In this document: positions 33,262-44,564 of the stretch, in pieces
Layout of the letters: every line of letters begins with the position of its first letter
How positions within the stretch are numbered: the first letter of the stretch is position 1
NCBI GenBank assembly: GCA_037447655.1
Contig: JBBHKE010003303.1
Span: 26,716 to 90,715, forward strand
Reading direction: 5' to 3'
DNA: 64,000 bases
Source: Zygnema cylindricum
Taxonomy: Eukaryota > Streptophyta > Zygnematophyceae > Zygnematales > Zygnemataceae
Notes under the pieces: generated by a model
Seen by the model: only the letters and a program-made list of their open reading frames with translations
Told to the model about the DNA's origin: nothing
The model's database searches: none
Made by a program: the position numbers and the translations under genes

Positions 33262-34967
33262 TATGTCAGGGTGCTCCACCCTTATTACGAAGCCAATTAA
33301 GCGTGTCCAAGAATGTACTTTTGATAAGGTTGTTGCCACCATTTGATCCAAGCTTCTCGAGGTGCTTCCTTTTAGTTCTCCTCTTGATTGTTCTCTCCCT
33401 TCAAAGGGCATTGGAGCTTGGCTACTAACTCCATTTCCTCCTCCTCCTTTTCTCCTCCTCCTTTTCTCTTGGGTTTCATGCCTGCTAAACCCACCACCCC
33501 ACCTGAGCCCTCTCACCAACCTTCACTTGGCTCTCTCATTTGCTCGTGCAACTGTGTTTTTTATCTTGATGGTGTTCATTTGCTTCCTTGCTCCAATGGG
33601 TAACTTCGGCACATTGCACTATTAAAACTATTGCTACTATTAAAACTATTGCTTATGATGGCTGGTATTTTGTCCATTGGGGGGTTTCAAATATCTTCTT
33701 TTGCAATAGATTGATACGTTTTGCTTGATGGTGAAGGAGTGTGATTATGCACACTACAACAGTATGGACGACTTCGTTCCGATGGCAGTCCACATATTTT
33801 GTTCGGGAGTTGCTTATGATGAGTTCCTTCGTATTTGTGGTCGGTGTTCATTTGAGAGGTGGAGCCATGGGAGCCGTCCACTTCTATCCTTACTTCTTTT
33901 TATTGTTTGCGTTTATTTCTGGATTTACAACGAGTGCAAGCTTCTATCTTCCTTCCATATCCTATTGTTGTTATGGATCACCGGCGAGCTTCAAACCTCC
34001 CCCAGTGTCCCCTGCTGAGGTTTCAAGGGTTTCCGACAGTAATTCTTCAACAATGTTGAGGTTTGGCTAGATAGTTTTTGTTTCGAGTGCACTAAGCTGT
34101 TGTTGTTTTCGCGATTGTTTTTCCTTTCAATGTCTTTTTCTGGTTTGTCCTTGTTTTCTTGCTTGTTGCTTTGGCGTTGTTTTTCCTTTTAGCTTGTTTC
34201 CACCCGCGTTTAATCTATCGCTTTCGTTTTTGCCCTCCCTTTTTGTTCTTGTGTACTCAAATGGTTTTTACCATCGTGCTTTCTTGATAAAGTCTTTTCC
34301 TTAATACCACAGTGTTACTAATACAAATTTACGATGTTGGGTTCAAAAAATACTATAATGGCGATGGGCAATCAATCTGGCCTGCCATAGTGTAAACATA
34401 TAAAGGCATTGTGATGCAATTTTTTTGAATGTATTAAGACATACAAGTAACAGTAAGCACATCACCAAAGAAGGGGACACTAATTATGACCATCTGATTG
34501 GCAATTACGGAGTTATAATTATGAATGCTTAACTAAAATTTCTCTTTTGGTCACCATTGATGTTGGAGATAATTGTTTAAGGAAACATCACTTCAAAGCA
34601 GCAAATCTAGCCAAGCAATCATTGGATTAGATCATTATTATTATTAAAAAATGCGACAGAAGTAAAACATCATATTCGGAGGAAATCATTGATAAAAACA
34701 GGATGATACAAAATCATGTGAATTGATAAACTTCTATCTTTTATAAAACCGTCAAATGAGAAAAGGTAGTGCGCATCGCCAAATGGTCAAAGATAATTGA
34801 CCTAATGGTCAACATTCCACAGTTTTTTGCAATTATGTAATATGTTTGGCTTTTAGTGATAAGTGTTTCAACTTTTTAACTTATGAAGCAACCAACCGCT
34901 GCAGAGCTTCAAGGATAATTGTATCCTTTCAAAATTTCATCTCACACCTGCAAATTCGATCTCTCCC
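33262..34967. other. unassigned intergenic DNA
   Basis: Several 60-110 codon frames occur on both strands, none recognised; the less AT-rich stretch at 33280-34080 may be decayed coding or element sequence. Nothing else seen. Confidence 0.4.
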
Positions 34968-35105
34968 TCTCTCTGTCCCTCTCCCTCTCCCGCTCCCTCC
35001 CCCCCTCCCTCTCCCTCTCCCTCTATCTCCCCCCCTCTCTCTAACTCTCTCTATCTTCCTCTCTCTCTCCCTCTCACTCTCACTCTCCCCGCTCTACTCT
35101 CACTT
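34968..35105. repeat. C/T-rich low-complexity tract
   Basis: Runs of CTCTCCCTC make up this stretch, similar to the kinase leaders, but no coding start follows on the + strand. Confidence 0.85.
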
Positions 35106-35677
35106 TCATTACCGAGGACGTCTCTAAAAGCAGATTATAAATCTCAACTAAAAACAAAATTTCTGTCGTGCCTACCTCTCCCTCTCCTTCTCTCCTTCTC
35201 CTGTGCATTTGAACTGATCTACTGGACATTGCCTATTGCCTATTGGGTTACACTGAGTATTAACTAATACTGTTAATAGTCGTTTAACTGCCTCTATTCC
35301 TAATTTGTCCTTCTCGTTCATTTCTACATTTACAAATGATTAAATACATACCTCAGCTTAATCTGTCCATTTAAAACTTTTAGCTAACATTTCGTATGCT
35401 GGAAATAGCCATAACTACTAAGGTCTACCACGAGAAACTCTGTTTCCGTATGACAAAAGTAAGAACAAAAAGACGAAAAGTTTTTTGCCTTGTTCACTCC
35501 TCGGAAATGTCCTTTTCATGCTTGTTTAATTATCCTAGTCGTTGTCTCACGACATTTCACTTATTCATATTACATTTACACCCAGTAATTTTTTCTTTCA
35601 GAAAAGGCAAAAAAAAAAAAAGTGTTTCCATTTGAGTCTCTCAAAAAAGCCCACAAACGTTATCTCCTTCTCGGCAT

Positions 35678-38600
35678 CTAAACGTCCTCCTTCACTCCAG
35701 CCGCAAACTCTTCGATATTCTCGAGTGTGTGAAGAACTTCCTCCATAGTTGGTCTATCCATAGGATTTCGAGCCGTACAAGCAAGACCTAATCTCAAAAC
35801 TGAAAGAACTTCTTTCCTATATACTCCTCCTCCATCTAAATGGGGCTCAATCACATCATTTACAGGATTTGATTGAGCCCATTTTGACATTCCTTGACGC
35901 ATTTGTGACTGAGTAGGAAGCTTCCCACTAATTAATTGCAAAAGAACCACCCCATATGCGAACACGTCACTTTTTGTCGAAGCTTGTCCTTTTCCGGCGT
36001 ATTCCGGAGCCAAATACCCGATTGTACCCAATAACTTTGTGGACACATGTGTCTTCTTCAAATCGACCATTTTCGCTAAACCGAAATCGGACACATGAGC
36101 CTCCATTTCAGAATTCATTATAATGTTTCCGGGTTTCATATCTCTATGGATGATGTAGGGAATACAATCGTGATGTAAATATTTGAGTCCTCTCGCGACT
36201 CCAATAGCCACATTTAGTCGAGTGGGCCAATCCACTCCTTTTCTCAATAAAGAATCGAGATTTCCTCCTGAAAGGAAGTTATAAATGAGAAGACACTCCT
36301 TAGAAGTGGGATCATAATAACTTGCAACAAGAGTGACTAAATTTTTATGTCGAACATTTCCTAAAGACGAAATTTCTGCTTGAAACTCGTCGTCTCCTTG
36401 AGAACTTTCTTGAGTTAGTCTTTTTACGGCGTATTCTTCACCGCCTTGTAGCCTCGCCCTGAAATGCAGAAAAACATTTGAAACACACAAAAAAAAAAAA
36501 AAAAGATCCAGAAAGCAGATGAAGAATCAGAATTTCTATCATAAATCATTATCGGGATTCAATGAAACAAAGTTTTGAATGAATAACAATCATATGTCAG
36601 TTCTGTTTCTGTTTTCCATCATTGATCATTATGGAGATTCAAGAATGACATTAACATTTTCATTACTGTTTCTATTTCCCATCGTTAATCATTATTGAGA
36701 TTCAATAAAAATGAAACTTCGGATGAATGACAGTAATATGTCAGTTTCTAATTCAGTTTCCCATCATTATACAGCATTGATTCGACAGCATCGATTGATT
36801 CGACATAACTGAGATGAAATAAAATAAATTATAAATTTTGAATAAATGACAGCAACGACCGTTTCTGTTTTAACGTCAGAATAGATAGAAGTTTCAAGGT
36901 AAGTCTGATTCTGAGTTGGGACAGATGTCAATTTGAATTGCCTTTCTCTTTCCGAGTAGGAATCTGTATCAGTTTCCACATCAGTTTCTACTTTTCTGTC
37001 AGAACGAAAATGTCAGTTTGCACGCCAGTTTCTGTTTTGATTTTCCCTGTCAGAATCCATATTAGTTTGCATATCAGTATCCGTTTACGTTTCAGAATAC
37101 ATATTAGTTGCCAGCTGCTGATTGGAATCCAGATCACTTTCCATGTCACTGGTGTTATGAGTTTCCATGTCCGTTTTTGTGTCTGGTTTTTTTTTTGTTT
37201 TTTTTTCTTTTGGCGTACCTGTAAACGGAACCGAAGCCTCCACGTCCCAACAGACATCTCTCACTGAAATTGTCCGTCGCAACAATGATGTCATCAATGG
37301 TCAGGTCAAAGTCAAGTTTCTGGAAAACATAAAATTTTCCTTCGCATGAAGTAGAAAAGGACCTTTGAAGAGACGCAGAATATTCCATCGAATCCTCTAA
37401 ATCATCCCATAAACTATTCCGTACTCTTGCCGTAAGAATCACTAATAATGCCGCTAAAATTACCAATGCGAGAAATCCTCCTCCTACTGCGATTCCAATA
37501 ATGGCTCCAGTTGAGAAACTATCGCCATGAGAGGAAGAAATATCTCCAGGTGGAGAAGGATTTTGGGAACAAGAAGGGAGATTAGGACCACCGCAGAGTG
37601 CTGAATTGTTACTATAATCGAAGACATTTTGGAGGTTTGGAGGAACTCGACCCGTAAGAAAATTGTTGGAAACATTGAAGTAAGTAAGATTCATGAGATT
37701 ATAATAAATAGCAGGAATGTTTCCACTGAAAATATTTTGGGAAAAGTCGAGATATTTGAGTTTAGCAACATTTGAGAAGTTTGAGGCAATAGATCCAGAA
37801 AGCTGGTTGGATGAAACATCTAAGCGAGTTAAGAAAAGGAAAGGTCCAAAAGAGGGAAGAGTACCAGAGAGGTAATTCTTGCTCATATCTATTGTGCCCA
37901 AACCTTTAGGAAGATCTGGAATAGAGCCATTTATTGCATTGCCAGAGATGTTAAGACTTGAAAGAGCCTTCAATGGGACAAGGCTCGGGAGAGGACCAGA
38001 AAAGGAATTTTCTGCAAGGTTTAGGGTTATTAAACTGGAACTGGCAGTGAGATTAGAAGGGAGAGGTCCAGAAAGTTTATTTTTTCGCAAGTCCAAGTCT
38101 TGCAAATTTGGTGAGAATGAAAAACATGTGACCGGTAGTGACCCAAACAAATTATTTCCCTGAATGTAAACGGACGTCAGAGAAGAACTTCGCAAAAAAT
38201 TTGAATCGAGGGAACTGTTAAGGTTGTTGTAACTGATGTCAAGAAACACCAAATTTTCGGAAGCAAATAGGGAAGAAGGGATGCCCCCAGACAGTGAATT
38301 GAAGCTTAAGATTAGCTCTCCTAAAATTGGTGCCTTTTTATCTAAGTCCACTGGAATTTCTCCCGTAAAATTATTGGAGGAAAGATTTAAGCTTAAAAGA
38401 GCAAGCCAGTTGATGTCCGTAGGAATACTTCCAGTAAAATTGTTGCTTGCAAGATTAAGGGTCGTCAACTGTGAATTATAAGAGAAAACAGAAATACTGC
38501 CGCTTAAACTATTGAATTGAAGCTGGACGTCATATAGGTTCAGGCAATTTGCGAGAAAAGAGGGAAGTGGACCTGTGAATGAGTTGTTGTAAGCATAGAG

Positions 38601-40026
38601 AACTGTGAGAGACGAACAATTAAAAACAGGGAGGGATCCTGTAAGGTAATTGTTCCACAATAATAGTTGGTCAAGATTTCCGAGTTTGGATGGTTCTAAT
38701 GGAACATTTCCTCTAAATTGATTATTTGATAAATCCAAAATAGTCAAATTAGGGATATCGCCAATCCCTACAGGAATCTCTCCAGTTAGGCGATTGAAAC
38801 TGAGAATAAGATTTACTAAGCTTGTGCAGTTAGAAATCTCGAGAGGAATTTCTCCGGTAAAAGTATTTTTGCTGATGTCCAACTCGGTCAATACAGTGCT
38901 ACTCTTGCCTGTACATAAAGCTTTCAGAAAACTCGTAATATCCAAATTGAAATTATTTGAGTTAATGTTAAATATCGAAAAAAGACCAGCTGCAACGCCG
39001 ATCGGAATTTCTCCTGTCAATGCATTTAATGACAACAACAGCTGTGTCCCACTATCTATATTCATGTTCCCAAATTCAACAGGAATGCTTCCAGTAAGTT
39101 TATTTTTACTGAGATCAAGGATTTTAAAAGGTAAACTGGCTAGAATTTCCGGAATAGGTCCCGTGAGATTTGACCCTTGTGCATGTAATTCTAATAAGCC
39201 TTCAGGCCAAGAAGCTTTATTTGTCGGAAGAGTTGACTGTGAAAGAATATTGCTCCCCATATCAATGACTTTTAACTTAGGTAAAGAAAATCAACAAACC
39301 GGGAGGCCAAAAATTTGGTTCTAATGGAAGATTGGAAGGAGACATTATATTGTAACCAAGTTCAACATGAGTCAGAAGAGTCAGATTCCTTAACCACAAG
39401 GGAAATACTCCGGTAAAGAAATTAGCTACAAGTGACAGTTCCTTCAGCGACTTCAAATTCGACAAAGGCAGTTTATCCATATCTCCTGTAAAGGAGTTTA
39501 CCCCGAGTCTAAGAAGTTCCAAACTATTTAAGTTTGCAACTGAATCCAGACCTCCGTTCAGTCTCATCCCGGACAGGTCCAGTGACGTCAGCGCTTTCAA
39601 TCCTGACCAGCTCTCAGGAATAGGACCTGAAAGATGATTGCTCGAGAGGTCGAGCAACTTCAAAGCCGACAACTTTCCGATACTTGGCGGGAGCGTTCCG
39701 TCCAGTTGCTGAAATCGACTTATTGTCAGATTAACAATCCGTACGGCGCCTGCGACATTTTCGCAAACTATTTCTGCAAATTGGACTTCTGCTGCCGGCC
39801 AGCAGCACGCTTGCGAGGTATTGGTGTCGCTCCAGCCGGGCAGCGCGACCGAAAAGTTTCCTAAAACGGGCAGCGCATCTGCCAGCGCATCCACGTCTCC
39901 GGTGGAAAGCGTCAGATCGCAGTTCGCCGTAACGGACGGAACTGTAACAGAGAACTGCCAGCCGGCCGACAGCAGAATAAAAAGGACGCGCTGCCACGTG
40001 GCGGAGGGGCCACTGGGGGGTAGCAT
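35678..40026 (-). CDS. LRR receptor-like kinase 2 (paralogue; one-base frameshift)
   Basis: Exon 1 runs 40026-37219 and exon 2 36458-35678 (TAG); the 760-bp intron has donor CAG|GTACGC and acceptor CATTTCAG. The intron splits the Arg codon after GRGGFGSVY, exactly as in kinase 1. Start MLPPSGPSATWQ matches MAPSGSATWQ of kinase 1, so I prefer it to the upstream ATG at 40146. Order: signal peptide, Cys-pair cap (ACCWP), about 24 LRRs, transmembrane helix (GAIIGIAVGGGFLALVILAAL), kinase with YAVKRL, HRDMKPGN, DFGLAKM and LAPEY. At about 39285-39300 the frame shifts: LEPNFWPPGLL is followed by a stop, while LPKLKVIDMGSN continues in another frame. One base too many in a short T run accounts for it. 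All kinase motifs are intact, so this could be a recent pseudogene or an assembly error. Total coding length 3589 nt, which is 3n+1. Confidence 0.93.
36520..36790 (-). repeat. imperfect tandem repeats in the kinase 2 intron
   Basis: Units containing TTTCCCATCATTGATCATTAT and GAGATTCAA-GAATGA recur about three times at roughly 80-95-bp spacing inside the intron. No coding role. Confidence 0.6.
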
Positions 40027-40290
40027 TGGATAGGGAAAAGCAAGGGACAGAAATTTGAGGGAGGGAGGGAGGGAGGGATGGAAAGAGAGAGAGGGGAAAG
40101 AGAGAGAAAAGGGAAAGAGAGAGGGAGGGAGAGAGAAGGGAAACAACGAGTGGGAGGGAGGAAGGGAGAAAGGGAGAAAGAGGGAGAGAGTTACAATTTT
40201 GTCGGAAGAAGGGGAGAAAAAGGGGGAGGAGAGAGAAAGAGGTAGTGAGCGATAGAGAGAGAGAGAGAAAAAGAGAGAGAGAGGATTTTA
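40027..40290 (-). promoter_or_regulatory. pyrimidine-rich leader of receptor kinase 2
   Basis: Read on the - strand, the 260 bp before the ATG are mostly CTCTCTC and CCCTCCCT runs, the same architecture as kinase 1. A TATA-like TATATTG lies farther upstream (about 40412). Confidence 0.55.
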
Positions 40291-43200
40291 CTTTGTGTAT
40301 ACAGCAAAGATCTCTAGAACACGAGAGGGGAAGAAAAATAGCGGGAAACGAGGGAAGCGTCAAAAGGAAGGAGGGCACTTTTTGAAAAAATGGATTTCCG
40401 CTGACCGCAATATACGCATTCCCTAAACGACAAAATTCTGAAACTCTGCCGAATGCGTCCAAGGAAGAGGAAACGAACAAAAGTCCAAATGATTGGAAGA
40501 AACGGTATTACGTGGTTAAGGCCAACGGTAAACTTTAAAATGATGACGTCATGACGTACAGTAGGTACGGCTCACTGTAGAATTCCTGATTTTTCGTACA
40601 AAGTCGTGAAAGTGGTTTTTCGATTTACGGGCAGCCTATAGCATCAGGATTAAAAAAAAAAAAAAAAAAAAAAAAACTACCGTGAAATTTTTTGTTTCTT
40701 CTTTGTAACATGACAAGTGATTTTCTCATTAAATTGAAGAAATTTGCCCTATCGATGAGGGTATAATTGTACGGTTTTTGTGTAAATCGTACGAAAATCT
40801 AGCCTTATATGTGTACCAGATGTACGATTTCCTCTCAAAACGAGGCTAAAATTTAAATCTTCGATAGTGTACCCTGTCTGATTCAATGACGACTGTGTGA
40901 GAAAAAAAAAAAAAACAAAAAAAACAAAACAAAAATTTCAGGTCGGTTGTCCCGTACGGATGTCCGTTAGAGAATCCGAACCTTGCAATCAACAGTACAG
41001 TACTGTAATGTACGGAGATGTCCTCCCAAATGGTTATTTTCAAGCAGTCGGCGTCAAAAAAAAATAAAAAAACCTTGGAAAGCTCGGTGATTGGTAGCCG
41101 TGGATAATCGAGCTGGCCAATAAGAATCTTACATGTTTCATTTACGAAAAAAGAAAATAAACAGGATAATATAAAATAGCTTTTTGACAATTTTGAAAAC
41201 GTCTTTAGTCGACGGAAAAAGGAATATGATTCGTCCAATTCTGGATTTTATCCCCCGAAAATATTTTAAGACGCGTAAAACAGCCGCAAAAAACAATATA
41301 AGACACAAATTCCTAAATTTTATTATTTATGTTTTTATTTAACACGTGGCAAACTCTGAATGGCCATGATTTTAAAAGCCTTAATCCCATGTTCGTAAAA
41401 AATGGTCATCATAAAAAAATGACCTTAAAATAACCGCTTTTGGGCCTTTTGGAGCGGAGCTAAATTCCGTGAGACCATATTTGAATGTCTTCCGCTGATA
41501 TAACGCTAAAAGTTAAGCGTTTTTTGTCGCACTTTCCTAGAAATCTATTTGTACGACACTACGACTCCTTAAACACAATGAAATATGTTCCGATAAAAAT
41601 AGGCCCCCAAAAAAAAAAAAGCTTTCTTTATTTAGGGTTTACAAACATCAGGTCGTAAGTCAGTAAAAAGATATGAGCCGATACAAAATCGGGTCGGTGA
41701 TATTTTGTCGCGACTGAGAGGCTTACAAGACCATGGTCCACTCCGAAAATTATTGATGACGAACGTTAAACACGTGACATTTGTCCAATGACAGCTGTCA
41801 AATGAGCATCTATTTTTTTCAGGTTCCGATGACAAAATCGCACCGTCCATCACTCGTCCTTCTATATTTTTTCAAAGGGGAAATGTTTTTTTTTTTTGAG
41901 CGGGTAGAAACGTTTGATATGCCCAGAGATAGAAAAAAATGAATAAACAGATGTCGGTGAATGGGTGTAACATTGCAATTTGCAAACAATCTGCCCGAGG
42001 GTCAGATACAAAAAATAAATATAGAATTTCAGTTTCCAGAATGGGGAAGGACCAGAAAAAAAATAAAAAATGAAAAGCGCTGTAAAAAGTTTTTGAGAGG
42101 AGGAAAAATAAGAATTCGGCAGTAGTCATCAGATCCAGTATCGAATCTTGCGCATGGATTATAGTCTCATAGTGCCAGACTGTCAGAGTCGGTGGGATCT
42201 GCATTTAATGATCTTGTACTTTACCGCGTGCTCACACCGTCGCTCAGGTGTACGGTCATACCGTACATCCGTGAGATTTCCAGCCTGGAACTTGGGCCAT
42301 TAGCTTTGACCGGTGAGAATGTACGGAATTACGCGGTATTTTTTGGTTGTTACGACGGGATGGACAATTGGACATTTTGCATGTACACGTGGTACCCACG
42401 AGCAGTTTTTGAACTGTTTAAACGTTTATAGTTGAGCCGCGTTTTAACACCAGTTAAAACGCTGTCGCAGTTTTCAAAGTTTAAGAATGGTGAGTGTTCT
42501 CAGAATTCAATACCCCAACACATAGCTGGCGACGAAGTACTGGAAAAGTACTCCGTGGCTCTGCACACTTTAGCGACTTAAAACGCGTCGCATATTATGC
42601 GCGTGCCCCAAGCGCGTTTTTGGAAGAAGCTTATAAGGCGCACATCTAGCGCACGCTGCTACAACACGTCTCTCATGCCAGTTGGTCACTGTGTATGACT
42701 TACACAAAGTGTACTATCTCTCGTACGACTCGTAACCATACATCTACGTTGTAGCTATTGAGTGCAATAAGGGATTCATCCCTAATGCAAAAGTGATAAA
42801 CTCGTAAATGACCCGTCCACGAGCCTAATAAGGAAATTCTATAAATTACACTCCATGAATGTGGTTTCTCAATTTTGATGAAGTTAATAAGACAGGACAT
42901 ACGAGTGTTGAAAAACTACTATTTACAATTACTTATCTATGAGTACGTGCGTCTTTAAAAATAACACAATTCAACAACTTTTTTTACTTTAAACTTTCGT
43001 CTACTGTTTCACCTTATGGTACAACTCGTATCTGTGAAGACGTAAGAATAGTTCGAACTTGTGCAAAAGGTTAAAACGACGGAAATTGCGAGAATGTATT
43101 AACTAGAGTGAAAATCGGGTGTCCAACTCTAAAGGTTCAAACAATAAAAACGTTTTCTGCCGGTTCCGATAAAAAGGGATAAAAACGGTTTGCGAAAAAA

Positions 43201-43739
43201 ATGGAAAAAGTAGTGCAACGGCTTTCTGCACGGTCGAGAGTGACTGTACGGAATGTGCGCATTCACCCTTGCGAAGCGCTCGCACGTGTGAATTTCCGAC
43301 AAACAGGACCGGCCTTTTATTTGAGGCGACGTGACGTCACTAACGACATGGGTACGAGATTTTGCTGTAAAGCGATCGCAGGACGACCATTACTAAGACC
43401 CAACATGCAAAAAGTTGAAAAGAAAGTTTTGAAAGTGTGCGACTGACGAGTAATGACAAGCCCGTTATTGTCCTTAAGTAGATGGACCCAACCGTCAGTT
43501 GATCAGAAACGGCCAAAAGAAAAGCTTAAAAGGTTTGGCGTATGGGCCTCAGCAGGACTGGTCATGACCATGTCGGCTATTATAGCCAATCATATTGATG
43601 ACGTATTTCAAGCAGAATCGCATGTGACCACTTATATTGCTGACGTTTTTCTAGCTGACGCACAAAATATTTTACTAGATAATGACACGCGTCACAGAGG
43701 TGACACGAGTAACGCGGTATACCCGCCCGCATACGAACA
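40291..43739. other. unassigned intergenic DNA
   Basis: About 3.4 kb with no recognisable gene. It contains a poly(A) run (about 40651-40675), which could mark a retroposed end, and many GTACGG words. Open frames of 60-130 codons show no domain. Confidence 0.45.
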
Positions 43740-43747
43740 AAGAGTAC

Positions 43748-44215
43748 CATAGTTGTTCAAATCGCGCGATTTTATCATTTTTTTACTAGTTTTACGTATT
43801 ATTCGTGACACTTGAAAAAATCGCAGAAAAACGCGATGTACTTTTTGTCCGATAAACTGAACACGCAATTTGCTGGAACTGTGCGGTATTTTACGGTAAC
43901 TGTACGGTTTTTTACGGTAAATGTACGGAATTTGATGAAAAGATACGCTGCACGCATTAGTACTTCCGGTTCGGTAAACTGAAAAAAAAATTACGGTAAA
44001 TGTACGAAAATGTACCGAAAATATACGGATTATTACGAAAAGAGACAAAAATTGTACGGAAATGTACAAACTGCGGTACATGTAAAATTCTTTTTTTACA
44101 TGTACGGAATAGTACGGATTCACATTCATTAACGATTTTTTCAAATCGTCCTTCCGATTTCTGCGTATTATTCGCACGTTTGAATCGTGCGTAAAATACG
44201 ATTTGAACAACTATG
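43748..44215. mobile_element. hAT-type MITE, 468 bp
   Basis: Perfect 17-bp inverted ends CATAGTTGTTCAAATCG / CGATTTGAACAACTATG, flanked by the 8-bp target duplication AAGAGTAC (43740-43747, 44216-44223). The inner sequence is packed with TACGG motifs (TTTACGGTAA, TGTACGG). Its right 150 bp (GTACAAACTGCGGTACATGT onward) match the right end of the hAT element at 47400-47557, so it is a deletion derivative of that family. Confidence 0.95.
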
Positions 44216-44564
44216 AAGAGTACATACTATCGGACCGCAATATCGCACTGTATAGTACAGAGTACGTACTTTATTCTGGTCGTGTACCAAATTCGGCCCG
44301 ATAGAATTCACCGGTAGAATTCATCATCATCGCGCTGCAAAAAAAATCATCGGACTCTGTAGCGGTGTAGCCTATTTATAACTTTTGAGAAGCGCAGACC
44401 GTTTTTGTAACCAAAACGGGCGGGTCATATAAAGGCCCAAGAAATCTGTAAATTCTGAGACGCATATACCACGCTGGCGCGGATTTTCAAAGGACGCGGG
44501 CAGTAAGAAGTACTAAGGGTACGTCCCCATGTTTTAAAGTATCTACTTTTCTCTGCCTTTTTGC

